A stretch of DNA of 63,099 nt from Rhizopus sp. PT2906 (lineage: Eukaryota; Mucoromycota; Mucoromycetes; Mucorales; Rhizopodaceae). The notes under the pieces were generated by a model, which saw only the letters and a program-made list of their open reading frames with translations, was not told where the DNA came from and did not search any database. Where the stretch lies: positions 1-63,099 of the forward strand of contig JAMYHX010000230.1 of NCBI GenBank assembly GCA_025529335.1, in the 5' to 3' direction. Of this stretch, positions 1 to 10,576 are shown one piece after another; within the stretch, counting starts at the first letter, position 1, and the number at the start of each line of letters is the position of its first letter. The position numbers and the translations under genes were made by a program.

Positions 1-112
1 AGTAAAAGGTAGAAGCAGGCCATGCCCTATCATGTTTATCGGAGACAGAGGCACGGGGGTAGGCTCAACAATAAAGGGATTCAGACGATATGGTGGAAAA
101 TGGAAGCAGTAA
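1..112 (+). CDS. 3' end of an unrecognised gene entering the window
   Basis: An open frame runs in from the left edge (codons from base 2) and stops at 110-112. It encodes 36 residues including GDRGTGVGS and a C-terminal RRYGGKWKQ. I do not recognise the family with confidence; the Gly/Arg-rich ending is reminiscent of proteins from Mucorales repetitive elements, which is a weak inference. The stop overlaps a good donor (GTAAGT at 109). Splicing from 108 to an acceptor at 155-156, with a CTAAT branch-like motif, would extend the frame in phase to a stop at 191-193. Either version ends just before the convergent UTP30-like gene. Confidence 0.4.
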   Translation, partial: VKGRSRPCPIMFIGDRGTGVGSTIKGFRRYGGKWKQ

Positions 113-205
113 GTCAAAGACATTTGAAAAAAATGGCTTCTAATATTCTTCAATAGATCGAGTTGTGACTTCTTAATTGTGGTGGCAATTTAACGTTCCC
201 GTTTT

Positions 206-986
206 TTATTCTAATGGAGCTTCATAAATAGGTAAACTCGTTGAATTGGCAGTTTTGATCTGTAGCGATCTAATCGCTTCTTCACCTCCTGGAGTAGCCG
301 CAGCTATCTTTTTATAAGCAGACATGAAATTTTCATAGGCAATTGTATCTGTCTGACCGGTGGTTGCTATCCTGACAGCATAACATGATCCGGTCATAAA
401 GTTCATAAAGGTCGATTTAGCTGCTAATAAGACTTCTTTTTGTAGATCCTCTGCTTTTAAATTGATTGGCATAGGTTCTCTTCTCTTTTTGTACACTTCT
501 TTGCAAAATACTTTACGTAATCTATGAATGGTGTAATTGTCAGCTAAAAACATGTCAAATTCATCCATCAGTTTTTGTTGTGCTTCAAGGGTTGGGTATT
601 GTTTTTTCAAGTGTTTTAGGTCAATCACTTTATGGATCCCTTTGATCTTCTTTTCTTTAATCATGTCTTTATATGACTGCTGAGAAGCCCTCACAAACAA
701 ACATCGACGTACACCTGGTACATGACAACCATGTTTTAATAAACTAGTCATGATTAGATCATGTTTATAAAATATAGATAAGCTTGCTTACATTCTTGCA
801 GGATTTCTTTTCACTGAATTGTTATTTTCAAATGTTGAAATCATTAACCAAACAATTTCTTCTTGTTCATTTCCACTTTCATGTTTATATAAAGCTTTAA
901 ACGCCTTTTTAACCTTTATTTTATTGATAAGAAAAACAAGAGCCTTTGTATATAATCATATTTACCTTGTCTTGATCAATCTGCAT
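206..986 (-). CDS. UTP30/RSL1D1-like ribosomal L1-domain protein
   Basis: Probable nucleolar ribosome-biogenesis protein of the UTP30/Cic1/RSL1D1 group, which has a ribosomal L1-like fold and works in pre-rRNA processing. The main exon (206-743) encodes FDMFLAD, a KVFCKEVYKKRREPMPINL segment and a SCYAVRI strand, matching the L1 domain order. A preceding exon (792-943) supplies VKKAFKALYKH and KRNPARILL, joined in phase through an intron with donor GTAAGC and branch-like CTAAT. The 5' end is uncertain: a start at 984-986 (MQIDQDK) joins in phase only through an apparent 22-nt intron (944-965). The protein would be about 236 residues, roughly the bare L1 domain and without the long basic tail of animal RSL1D1. 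Confidence 0.72.
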
Positions 987-1159
987 TGTACACAAAAAAA
1001 AAAAAGAGGAGGGCACACTCTAAGCCATCACCCGCCTCTCTCTCTCTGTCTCTTCTTTGTATGTGTGTGTCTCTTTTGAGTACAGACATCAGTGACTGTT
1101 GTTAATTTATTATTAGACAAAAAAAATACTTTTTCTCTCCTTCCCTTCTCTGTTCAGCC

Positions 1160-1733
1160 ATGTCCTCTGAAAGCATATTATTCCAAGATATTTTTGATAT
1201 TAGAGATCTTGACCCTCAAGGAAAGCGATTTGATAGAGGTAATAAACAAATATAAAGAATGAAAACATTATTAAACGCTGGTTATAGTTTCGCGCCTTGT
1301 CGCTCGTTCTGAAAACTATGAAATGGACTTGACATTAGACTTTAATGCTGAAATCTATCCTTTAAAGATTGGAGAAAAGTTTTCACTTGTCTTGGCCTCT
1401 TCTCTTTCCCTCGAAGCTACGTCAAGCACAAGTGGTGTCGAAAAGAAAGAAAGTTGGCGTGAACGAGCACCAGGAGAACGTGATTTGAGTGACGAATATG
1501 AGTATGTGATGTTTGGTAAGGTCTATAGATATGAAGATTCAAACAAGGGCGCAGCTGGTCAACAAGTGTAAGTGATATATATATATCATACCAAAGTATG
1601 CCGTCATTCATAGTTATTTTTTAGTGCTGTCTATGTATCTTTTGGAGGACTTTTGATGTGCTTAGAAGGAGATTACAGACACTTGCAGAATTTGACAGTG
1701 GGCGAAAATATTTATTTGTTGATTAGAAAGTAA
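1160..1733 (+). CDS. RPB8: RNA polymerases I, II and III subunit RPABC3 (RPB8)
   Basis: Shared small subunit of all three nuclear RNA polymerases, with an OB-fold. Three exons (1160-1238, 1288-1567, 1625-1733) join in phase to about 155 residues, close to the usual 145-150. Family landmarks are FQDIFDIRDLDPQGKRFDR at the N terminus, LVARSENYEMDLTLDFN, YEYVMFGKVYRYE, and VYVSFGGLLMCLEGD near the C terminus. Introns are 49 and 57 nt with GTAAT/GTAAGT donors. It converges on the rhodanese-phosphatase gene, with about 70 bp between stops. Confidence 0.95.
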
Positions 1734-1800
1734 AAGAGGGAAAACATCAAAGAAAGAAGGAACCTTTTTACATATAAAATAAAGATGGTCCATGTAAATA

Positions 1801-2382
1801 TTAAGTTGCCCATTCCCATACAGATGCGTCATAATCTTCAATGAGGTCTTTTTCTAACTTATATCTTAAATGCCATCCCTCAAATCCATACCTCAATATT
1901 TTCACCTATTTTACTTTTTAAGCATTGCACATTTTATATCTTTTGGATATATGCTTTACCTTTTGGTCTGTCTTGACTCCCAAGTTTTGTAAAGTTTCAC
2001 TATAGATACGTGCTGACTTTGGGCCTGTATATTGATAAATATAGACGTCCTTTCTTGGCTTTTATATATATATATATATATATACCTCTCACTTGAGAAA
2101 GAGCACAGTGAAAATAGATGATGGGTATTTGGGAATATTTTTCTACTAATTGATTGACTTCATCATGTATTCTTCCTGCTGGAACATTAACTGAGCCTGG
2201 AATGTGTCCACCCTAAAGAAAGAGATGAGTGAAAAAAAAAAAAGAAAAGTAGAATGTAGACTTACGATGTAGTCATCTCCTCTGACATCTATAATAACAT
2301 AGTCTTTTCCAGCAATCTTGTTTGGATCCCGAACAAGAGCCATAACCTCTTCGGGTTCAGCATAAGTTGGTGTATTTGACAT
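1801..2382 (-). CDS. Cdc25/Acr2-like rhodanese-fold phosphatase or arsenate reductase
   Basis: Single-domain rhodanese protein of the Acr2/Ibp1/Cdc25-like group, which use a cysteine thiolate as protein phosphatases or arsenate reductases. Four exons (2266-2382, 2086-2212, 1960-2024, 1801-1905 in transcript order) join in phase to 137 residues. The protein shows IIDVRGDDYIGGHIPGSVN, then an HCX5R active-site loop, HCALSQVRG, whose last codons span an intron containing a (TA)n run. It ends EDYDASVWEWAT. The length fits the stand-alone Acr2/Ibp1 type rather than large mitotic Cdc25. Phosphatase versus arsenate reductase activity cannot be decided from sequence. Confidence 0.88.
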
Positions 2383-3444
2383 GATAAAAACAAAAATTTC
2401 AGTCCTTTTTTTGATCTTATCGTACTAGTTTCCGAAGTTTACAAAATGAGACTCTCCATAAAATAAATGGGACTAGCGCCAAAAAATAGGCATATGCCAA
2501 CAATAGTCTGCATTTTCAGGATGGCGCTTTTGTATCTAAAGCAAAAGGTGATGCTATCTAATTATGGGTCGTGTCTACCACAATGGCTATGTTGTCTAAA
2601 CAAAGACTAAGAGTATAGTGGCTCCTCTCACCATGGCATAGAGGACTGTTTTAAACCTTTCCCTGCAGCCAATCTCCAAACTACACACAAATTCATCGTT
2701 CGAAAGATATACAGAAATAACAAAAGGTTTATTATTATTTATATTAGTGAGAATAAAGTGTAACTAAAAAGCCCTATAACCCCCATCCTTAAGCTTGTTA
2801 GGTATACAAGTGAGCCAAAGATTCTTCAGGTGCGTGTCTGTGATATGCAGTCCTCCATGTATGACTGTTTTTTGGAAAAAAAATTTTTTGTTACCAATTT
2901 ATAGGGCAGCAACCCATGTGAGTACTCTTTCTTTCTCCTTACTTTTTTATACACAAAGAATATGGCCTAGTAAGTTATTTTCAAATTCATTTCTATTCAA
3001 AAAAAAAAAGATCAAAGGGCGCGCGTTTCTGTCTTTATCCATAAACGATGTTCTCTCCTAAAAACAGAGTTCTTCGTCTATATCACCTCACGGCTTCCAT
3101 TGACAGGGGAATCTGACAACCTCCCCTTGGGCCATATGTGAGGGTGTTGGAGTATAGGAAGTTCTTTTGTTAGGCCTTTCTTACTCTTAATTCCAGAAAG
3201 TACAACTGCATTTGGGGAACAGTCATGTTCTTTTCTGAATGTATATTACGTACTATTGACCTCTATTGTTGGCACTCTTGTGTGCTGACTCCACTTTGGT
3301 ACTACGTATCATCGGTTATGTAGGTTGCGTAATTCACTTATGCTCCTATTAAATATATTTGTCACCACTCTTCAGATAAAACGCTTTTATCAACTCTTTG
3401 GTCCAAATTGTGTTGCCACCGCAACATTTTGTACCAAGAGAACC
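2383..3444. other. Intergenic region between a divergent gene pair
   Basis: About 1.06 kb between the rhodanese-phosphatase start (minus strand) and the RPL7 start (plus strand). I see no convincing gene. It must hold the two divergent promoters. Only A/T runs such as the A10 near 3000 stand out. Confidence 0.5.
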
Positions 3445-4375
3445 ATGACGTTGACCTTTTACAATAGCACTGTTCCTACCGCTAAGGATGTTCTCGTTCC
3501 CGAAACTCTCTTGAAGAAGAGAAAGTCTGACGCCCAAGCTGCTGAGAAGGCTGCTGCCGCCAAGATTGAGCTTCGCAAGGTGAGTCACTGGTAACGTTTT
3601 TCTCATGACTTTTATGATGATATGGGTTATACCCACTCGTTGGCTAGATTGCACTCAATGATGCCTAACTGTTAACCATCTTTCGGGGCTGATGTCATGA
3701 GAAAAACAAATCTTTTAATTATGTATCATTTACTTACTTTACTTATAGGCTAAGCTCGCTAAGAGACGTGAACTTTTTAAGCGTGCTGCCAAGTACCAAG
3801 CTGAATATAAGGCTGCTGAACGCAAGGAGATTGCTCTCCGTCGTCAAGCCAAAGCCAACGGTAACTACTATGTCCCTCCTCAAGAAAAGTTGGTCTTTGT
3901 TGTTCGTATTCGTGGTATCAATAACATTGCCCCTAAGCCTCGTAAGGTTCTCCAACTCTTGCGTCTCTTGCAAATCAACAATGGTGTCTTTGTCCGTTTG
4001 AACAAGGCCACCTCCGAAATGCTTCAATTGGTTCAACCCTATGTCACCTACGGTTCTCCCAACTTGAAGACCATTCGTGAATTGATCTACAAGCGTGGAT
4101 ATGCCAAGCTCAACGGTCAACGCATTCCTATCCATGACAATGCTGTTATCGAGCAAGCTCTTGGCAAGTACGGTATTATCTGCGTTGAAGATCTCATTCA
4201 CGAAATTGCCACTGTCGGTCCTCACTTCAAGGAAGCCAACAACTTCTTGTGGCCCTTCAAGCTTTCTAACCCCAACAACATGTGGAAGCGCAGAAAGTTC
4301 AACCACTTCATTGAAGGTGGTGATGCTGGTAACCGTGAGCAATTCATCAACAACTTGGTTCAATCCATGAACTAA
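3445..4375 (+). CDS. RPL7: 60S ribosomal protein L7 (uL30)
   Basis: Eukaryotic large-subunit protein uL30. Two exons (3445-3579 and 3749-4375) give 253 residues, normal for the family. The basic N-terminal part (VPETLLKKRKSDAQAAEK, then KLAKRRELFKRAAKYQAEYK) is followed by the core KLVFVVRIRGINNIAPKPRK, LNKATSEMLQLVQPYVTYG, YGIICVEDLIHEI and FLWPFKLSNPNNMWKRRK. The start has a good context (AACCATGAC). The 169-nt intron is long for this window, which is common for ribosomal-protein first introns. Codon use is C-ended and biased compared with neighbours, as expected for high expression. Confidence 0.97.
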
Positions 4376-4532
4376 GCTGTCATCCTTTTGCATATGTGTG
4401 TATATTCAATAAATATTTTAATAATAAAAGTTCCTGTACATAGTTTTCAATATACTTTACCCCGCCTTTTTTTTGTGTTTTCCTGTTGTGTAGATAAGCC
4501 TACACTCGTGTACGTCAAAGCGCTCATGTTTA

Positions 4533-5679
4533 ATGTCCGCATACGACTTGCAGGGCACTTTTTCTTCTCATTACTGCAGTGCGTCATTTCACATGTCCTT
4601 CATTTATTTAGCCTTGGAACTTGAAGAGTTGAGTCAACCAAACTATGATCTGTTACAACAAGCAACAGCATTGGCCATTAATGAAAAAGCCGCTCAACTC
4701 GTAGTTGGCATCAAAAGTAAAGAAATCAAAGACAATCTCGGTTGTATTGATGCCATTTGGGACAAGATTCAGACGTTTTTGGGTCACGCCTATGTTGCTC
4801 AAATCAAGGTAGCCTATAAGGCCGATAACCCTTTATTCAACTGCAATATTGTCTTTGAGGACGTCTGTGGCTATAGTGTCTATCTGGAGCCTAACTTGAC
4901 AAAAGTATGTGTGGCAGAGAAAGGTAAGGCAATTTTGAAAAGATAACAAAGCAAATAAATAAAAGCATGTCTTATATATATAACAGATAGCGCTAAAATT
5001 GATGCATGGAATCAGCAAAGACAAGCAGAAGGACTTGGGCTATTAGATAAGCATATTTTACATCTATCTCAAGCATCATCTCATTCTATGGAAATCAAGA
5101 GAAAGGGGCCTATTGAGCCTCGTATCTTCCAACGTGTTGCTGTTGGAGGCACGTTTGATCATCTTCATGCTGGACACAAGATACTGTTGACAATGACAGC
5201 ACTGCTATCAGACAAGAGTATGGTTGTTGGAGTGACAGGTAAAAAAAAAAAAAAAAAAAAAGCGAGAAAGGCAAAGAGAGACCAACAATAATGATAACTC
5301 CCTGTATGTAGATGATTGTATGCTACAAAAAAAGAAGCACAAGGATTTGATTGCTCCAACCATGAAACGAGTGAAGGTTGTTCAAGAGTATTTACATTCT
5401 GTCAAACGAGGCATTCAATATGAAGTGGTGCCTATTACTGATCCATTTGGTCCTACAGTCACAGATCCGACGATTGATGGTTTGGTCGTTTCCAAAGAAA
5501 CACTCAAGGGCGGTGAATTAGTGAATAATGAAAGAGACATGAGAGGATACCCTCCTTTAGAGCTTCGTATCATTGATGTGATATCATCTGAAAGTAATTC
5601 GATAGAAGAGAAGGATATGTCGGTGTTAAAGATTAGTTCTAGTTGGATTAGAGAATACATTGCGTCCAATAAAAACTAA
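4533..5679 (+). CDS. Phosphopantetheine adenylyltransferase (Cab4-type)
   Basis: Catalyses ATP + 4'-phosphopantetheine to dephospho-CoA, the penultimate step of CoA synthesis. Three exons (4533-4923, 4987-5238, 5312-5679) join in phase to about 336 residues. The nucleotidyltransferase domain starts at RVAVGGTFDHLHAGHKILL, with the T/HxGH ATP-binding signature, followed by VGVTDDCMLQKKKHKDLI, a PTVTDPTIDGLVVSKET stretch and the late ISSSWIREYI motif. A poorly conserved 130-residue N-terminal part is typical of fungal Cab4. No dephospho-CoA kinase domain follows, unlike animal COASY. The N terminus is uncertain; an upstream exon cannot be excluded. The second intron begins GTA followed by 18 further A. 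Confidence 0.9.
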
Positions 5680-5748
5680 CTGTTCCCTCCCTCCCCCTCT
5701 CTCTCTCTCTTTAATGACTCATTATAGACTGAATGAGAAGCTTAAATT

Positions 5749-7728
5749 TTATTTGTGGATCCCCAATCTTTGCATCACAGTGTCTTTACCCAAAACTTCC
5801 ATTGTTTCCGCTACACCTGCACCTACTCTTGATCCAGTAAGGAAATAGCGTAATGCCATCATGACATGATTAGGGTTTAACTTATTTCGATCAGCCGACT
5901 CATAAACATGTTTTTTGATATGTTCAGCATCAAATAGTGGTAGCAGATCAAGTTGTTCTTGAAATTCTTTTGTTGCTACAAGGTCTATAACAAAGAGTAA
6001 GCTAGAAGAAAGTTATACAATAGTCTGTTTTACCTATCGCAGGCTGTTTTAGCTTGTTTTTGAGGGCCATTGCATCCTTGGATTCATAGTTGGGTTCAAC
6101 AAAATAGTAGCTGCAAAGGTCTGAGATATCATGAATATTACGGATACGATCTTTAATGGTAGCAATCACTTTGGATAGATAACTTGGCTCGAGTCTATAT
6201 TCTTTATTTATCTCCTTTAGACTAATCATATTTGTATTAGTTAAGATGCTATGCTTATTGTATTGAAACAAACCTGTTTGAATATCTATTGTCAATCAGT
6301 GGCTTTAGCATGTCTACCAGGCTATTTAATCCCTCTTTTGTTTCTGCTCTCTTTAGTAAGTGATGCTTGTTGATCCAGTCTAATTTTTGGTGATCCACAA
6401 TAGCACCAGAGTGATTAATGTCCTTGATATCAAACTATATACAAATAAGAATGAGCTATTCACAAGAAATTAACAAAAAGAATAGTATTACTTTATCAAT
6501 CAGTTCTTTCATCGTAAACAATGCGTCATTTGTTGTATTATCATGTCCAGGATGCCAGCCTAGTAATGATACAAAATTATTGATAGCTTCTGGGAGATAA
6601 CCTTTAGAAATGTATTGTTCAACATAGACATCGCCTGATCGCTTTGAAAGTTTGGAGCCATCAGGATTTAGCAAGAGTGGTAAGTGAGCAAACAAGGGTG
6701 GCTTCCATCCAAGTGCTTTATACAATAATAGATGTTTGGGAGTAGAAGATAACCATTCCTATAGATAATATTAATTGTATATTCTTATTTTCCTTTATAG
6801 AAAAAGTGTACCTCTCCTCTCAACACATGAGTAATTTCCATTAAATGGTCGTCCACTACATTTGCTAGATGGTAGGTTGGATATCCATCACTTTTGATCA
6901 AGATGGTGTCGTCTATTGTTTTATTACTAAAGCTGATCTTCCCATACACTAAATCCTCATGCTCCGTCATCCCTTCATAGGGGGTCTAATAAAAGCTGAT
7001 AAGATAATGATAAGGATCGAATGCAAAGTTTTACATACTCTTAATCGTATAGTAAAGGGAATCTTCTTTTCAAGGTTCGCTTGAATCTCTTCCTCACTTA
7101 AATAAGAACAATGCTTATCATACGCAATGTAGTTTCCTTGTTTTTGTCTTGCTTCTCGTACCCTTTGCAATCTTTCAGGTGTACAAAAGCATCTATAAGC
7201 ATGATCTGTATCAACCAATTGTTTTGCATATCTTCTATATAACTCAGTTCTCTCTGACTATTTGTTATTGAGTAAGCCTCTCTCTCTCTCTCTCTCGTTT
7301 GCCCTCTTACTTGATAATAAGGTGCATGTGGTCCGTTTTTGTCAGGCCCTATTGAATTGTCGGTAAATAATACTCGTAAAAAAAAGAACAAGTACCTTCG
7401 TCGTGGTGAATGCCAGCCCAGTCTAAGGCCCTGATCAAGTTTTCGACTGCTCCTTCCACATATCTAGACTACAAACTGTTACAGATCGGGGGAGTCTTTT
7501 TTATATTTACTGACGATTTACCTGATCGGTGTCTTCAATGCGCAAGATGAATTGACCGTTTGTCTTTTTTGCAAGCAAGTAATTGTAAAGTGCAGTTCTT
7601 AAACCCCCTAAATGAAGTTGGCCAGTAGGGCTAGGTGCGAATCGGACACGAGCAGGAGTACTCATGTATCGCTTTGCTGTTACCACAAAGACAATGGGCC
7701 TGTAAGCTAATTTTAATCGATTCATCAA
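5749..7728 (-). CDS. MSE1: Mitochondrial glutamyl-tRNA synthetase
   Basis: Charges mitochondrial tRNA with glutamate. About eight exons run from 7728 (MMNRLKLAYRP, a basic targeting-like leader) to a stop at 5749-5751. The class I signature is RFAPSPTGQLHLGGLRTAL (HIGH motif as HLGG), followed by ILRIEDTDQ. Later exons give PDKNGPHAPYYQ, SERTELYRRYAKQLVDTDH, TYHLANVVDDHLMEITHVLRG and the KMSKS-equivalent GSKLSKRSGD. The C-terminal anticodon-binding part ends GSRVGAGVAETMEVLGK and RLGIHK. The HLGG/KLSKR combination and length favour the bacterial-type organellar enzyme over cytosolic GluRS. The intron near 7270 contains a (CT)n microsatellite. Confidence 0.93.
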
Positions 7729-7875
7729 CAGGGTTCTTTATCCTAAATCAAGAAACAAAAAAAGAAATTTTTTTATAGGCACACTTTTCACTGAGCAATA
7801 AAATGGACTGACGTGAACCCTTTCACATATGCATACTTTTTGAATTAGTTAAAGACAGCTTTTCAAAAATATAGT

Positions 7876-8769
7876 TTATTTGAATAAATGCTTATTATCT
7901 TCAAGGTACTTTTCTAATGTTTCTGGTTTTCTTCGTAACAAGATATGAATACCATCAGTGATAGTAGGATTCTGCATATCATAGGATGCCAAATTTGCAC
8001 TGAGACAGTAAGCAAAAGGATGGCTGAGATGTCTAGTGCTCATGAGCATATCATATTTCTCGAGAGAGTCGATCTTTTTATATTTTATTTCACGGCCAAG
8101 GATACGCGAGAGATAGGCGGCGCGTTGGGCTGGAGTAGCAACATCACTATTGAGTTCATACACTGAATCACCATGCTTTTCAATGTCTTCACTAAGGACA
8201 ACCGCAGCAACCGCGCCAATATCGTTTGGTGAAACCCAACCCTGTGGTTTGTCAGCATCTATTGTATCAAAAATAGTGTCTTTACTGAACTGGAAACCAT
8301 CAAACATGAGAATATTTGACATGAAGCGACCTGGACGCAAGGCAACATAAGCACCACGATTAGGAAGATGATAGATAGCTTGTTCGGATTCGTAATGATT
8401 CACGCCAATAAAGGTTGTTCTTAAAGGACAGCTTACGGTAAAACTTGAGATATCCACAATTTGCTTAACACCAGCTTCATAAGCCCAAGCAGCAATAGTC
8501 TTTTTCAGGTGGATCATGTTGTACATATCAGCAATTAAAAGAAAGAGTCTGGTGTGTCCCTTTAATCCTTCCTTCAATGGAGCAAGATCTTTGTAATCAC
8601 CTTGGATAGTGTTGACAAGGCTGTTGTTTTCAAATAATGCCTTTGCTTTTTCCGGCTGACGGGCATATAATGTGACAGGAATACCCTTGGCAATTAAATC
8701 TCTTGTGGTCTTTGAGCCAACATTTCCAGTGCCTCCAAGAATAAATACTCGTTCAGATGAGTTAGCCAT
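7876..8769 (-). CDS. NmrA-like NAD(P)-binding Rossmann protein
   Basis: Intronless 297-residue protein of the NmrA/atypical short-chain dehydrogenase family. I chose the start at 8767-8769 (MANSSERVFILGG) because the Rossmann motif GGTGNVGSKT follows at once; the open frame continues upstream without family similarity. Visible features are the glycine-rich dinucleotide loop, YARQPEKAKALF after the second strand, KQIVDISSF, LRPGRFMSNIL and a terminal region LRRKPETLEKYLEDN. Members act as redox sensors or as oxidoreductases. The substrate is unknown. Confidence 0.85.
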   Translation of the reverse strand: MANSSERVFILGGTGNVGSKTTRDLIAKGIPVTLYARQPEKAKALFENNSLVNTIQGDYKDLAPLKEGLKGHTRLFLLIADMYNMIHLKKTIAAWAYEAGVKQIVDISSFTVSCPLRTTFIGVNHYESEQAIYHLPNRGAYVALRPGRFMSNILMFDGFQFSKDTIFDTIDADKPQGWVSPNDIGAVAAVVLSEDIEKHGDSVYELNSDVATPAQRAAYLSRILGREIKYKKIDSLEKYDMLMSTRHLSHPFAYCLSANLASYDMQNPTITDGIHILLRRKPETLEKYLEDNKHLFK

Positions 8770-9176
8770 TGTTTGTTTTCTTTCGATTGTATTTGATAAA
8801 TAAGAAAATAAGAAAAGTAGATCAGTATTATATATACTTGTCTTGTTTACGGAAAAACATTGGCATATTCTCGCGGTGAGAATTTCACCGATTTTGCCCG
8901 CCACAACTGAGTAAAGATGCATATTTTGACTAATTTGGAATAGTAAGTACGTAAGCCTCTATTTCTCTTTTTATTAACCTTTATCTAATAGTTCAACTGT
9001 TTCTGTATAGAAATACAATAAAGAACAAGCATTCTCTCTCGCTTAATTACATCAAAGGTACCTTTTTTAGGACGCTTTTTTCAACTTAATGTAACATACC
9101 AACTTTGATGGGCGTGCACCTTTTTCAGAAAGTTTTCATACACTTTAGGAATAATTTCGTACACCGACAATAAAAT

Positions 9177-9274
9177 ATTGTGAGTTGCTCCTTCCACAAT
9201 TGTCGTGTGGCTCACTCCGACCTCGAATATGGTTATAGGCCTTTGGTCCGCGCCTTTTATTGTCATAATTATAT
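9177..9274 (+). repeat. Left terminal repeat of the DIRS derivative
   Basis: The outer part (9177-9229) is unique to this end and is copied in inverted form in the internal complementary region. The inner part (9230-9274, starting TGGTTATAGGCCTTTGG) is the inverted repeat shared with the right end; it has one substitution and one length difference over about 45 bases. Confidence 0.85.
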
Positions 9275-9336
9275 TAAAAAAAAAATCTGTAATCTACATC
9301 CCTCATACCTTTCAAGCCGCGCATTGTCGTGTAACA

Positions 9337-9787
9337 AGATGTCAAATGGATTATCTGAAGAAGAAATCAATGAATTGTGAGAGCTCAGAGAATTGCTCAA
9401 ACGACAACAAGTTCAAGACGACAAAGATGAGCTGAGAAGTCTTCCAAACGAAGTTCGCTTGGAGATGGAACAAACTCCCACTAGTCAGCTCAAGAACAAA
9501 CTTAGACAATATGCCAGGAATACCAGTAAGTACCCAGCAATCACACTCTATTCCTCACCTATATTGTGGATGACAATTTTTCGAAAATTTCTTCAGTCAA
9601 GGACAAGACAGTTGCTCAATGGAACACAAATAGCTTAACCGCTGTGGGTATTGACCCTGACAAGTTCACAGCACACTCGATCAGAGCAGCAACAAGCACA
9701 TACGCAGTCCAGCAAGGCGCCTCCATTCAAGAGGTCAAAATTCATGCTAATTGGAGTTTAAACGCGGAAACGTTTGAAAAGTATTAA
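9337..9787 (+). pseudogene. Fused remnants of a DIRS gag-like ORF and tyrosine recombinase
   Basis: The frame from 9337 begins MSNGLSEEEINEL, meets a TGA at 9376-9378 and continues in the same frame as ELRELLKRQQVQDDKDELR to about 9530, like the start of a structural ORF. From 9566 another frame encodes the C-terminal part of a tyrosine recombinase: AHSIRAATSTYA carries the HxxR active-site pair, IHANWS the H/W position, and FEKY the region of the catalytic tyrosine, where the frame stops at 9785-9787. The first catalytic arginine and everything upstream are missing. The two pieces are joined by the internal deletion that created this derivative. It cannot encode an active recombinase. Confidence 0.8.
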
Positions 9788-9846
9788 TTACGGCCAGCCA
9801 ACAGAAGACGGCAAGGACAAATGATAAGCAAGAGAGTTTTAGAAGA

Positions 9847-9917
9847 GAGCCACACGGCAATTGTGGAAGAAACGACCCACAATGGCCTAGTTGGCGAAAC
9901 GGAGACTAAGGATGTGA
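9847..9917 (+). repeat. Internal complementary region of the DIRS derivative
   Basis: Bases 9847-9880 pair with the left outer end (9177-9213 in reverse) and 9881-9917 pair with the right outer end (10079-10115 in reverse), with a few mismatches. In DIRS1-like elements this region is thought to template end joining when the circular intermediate forms. Confidence 0.82.
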
Positions 9918-10037
9918 TGGGTGCCCGCCCTTGGTACCAGTCCTGGTAGCCTTTTCCCAGCCCTAATTTGCTCTAAAGTTCTTAGCAGCTTTTCAGGTAT
10001 AAGGGGCGTATATTACAGAATTTTATTTTTTTTATAT

Positions 10038-10115
10038 ATATAATTATGACAATAAAAGCGCGGCCCAAAGGCCTATAACCACATCCTCAGTCTCTGTTTC
10101 GCCAACTAGGCCATT
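10038..10115 (-). repeat. Right terminal repeat of the DIRS derivative
   Basis: Bases 10038-10081 are the inverted partner of 9230-9274. Bases 10082-10115 form the right-specific extension, matched in inverted form by 9881-9917. The element ends at about GGCCATT, before a T run. Confidence 0.85.
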
Positions 10116-10576
10116 TTTTTAAGCTTGAGAGACAAACGCAACATAATCGCCTATATGACATCTAGCTCAATAAGAGCAAGATAAGAAATGATGTTGGCTA
10201 TACTTTCAAAATCGCAAAAAATTTCGACGGGTAAAGCCAAGTGTTATAGAACCAAAATTTGAACGATTTCTTGAATATTGTATTTTATTCAAATTCATAC
10301 TAACTTAAGAATTGTGTGTTAAACGGATCGATATGACATATAGTCAACGCAGTGTCAAAGTGTGGTATTCTAAGGAAGTGCATGTAATACAAGTAGATGT
10401 GTACAAACAGCAACACCGGTTTTGTATTTTTGGAACTTTTAGGATTGAGTGTCTATCAGGAATTAATTTTTTTATCTTATAATCTTGAATAATAATAATC
10501 ATCTAAGAGACGATAAATTACACGATTCCTTGAGCATTCAAGTAGAAAGATTAAAGAAAAACAAGCTTACTAATGA
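10116..10576. other. Intergenic AT-rich stretch beside the DIRS remnant
   Basis: No gene or repeat was recognised. The stretch separates the element from the decayed ORF region. Confidence 0.4.

Larger units (their letters stand above)
9177..10115. mobile_element. Deletion derivative of a DIRS-type tyrosine-recombinase retroelement
   Basis: A compact 0.94-kb element with the diagnostic DIRS layout. Segments 9230-9274 and 10038-10081 are near-perfect inverted repeats. Beyond them the two ends differ. An internal complementary region at 9847-9917 is the reverse complement of the left outer end (9191-9213 and on to 9177) followed directly by that of the right outer end (10079-10115), meeting at a shared AAT/ATT trinucleotide. 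This is what a DIRS circle junction should look like. Inside are the 5' end of a gag-like ORF and the 3' end of a tyrosine recombinase, so the reverse transcriptase, RNase H and most coding sequence are gone. Boundaries are good to a few bases. Confidence 0.85.

Noticed and set aside
9081..9266. Minus-strand ORF of 61 codons overlapping the left DIRS end
   Set aside because: It runs across the element boundary from flanking DNA into the terminal repeat, so it is a chance frame.
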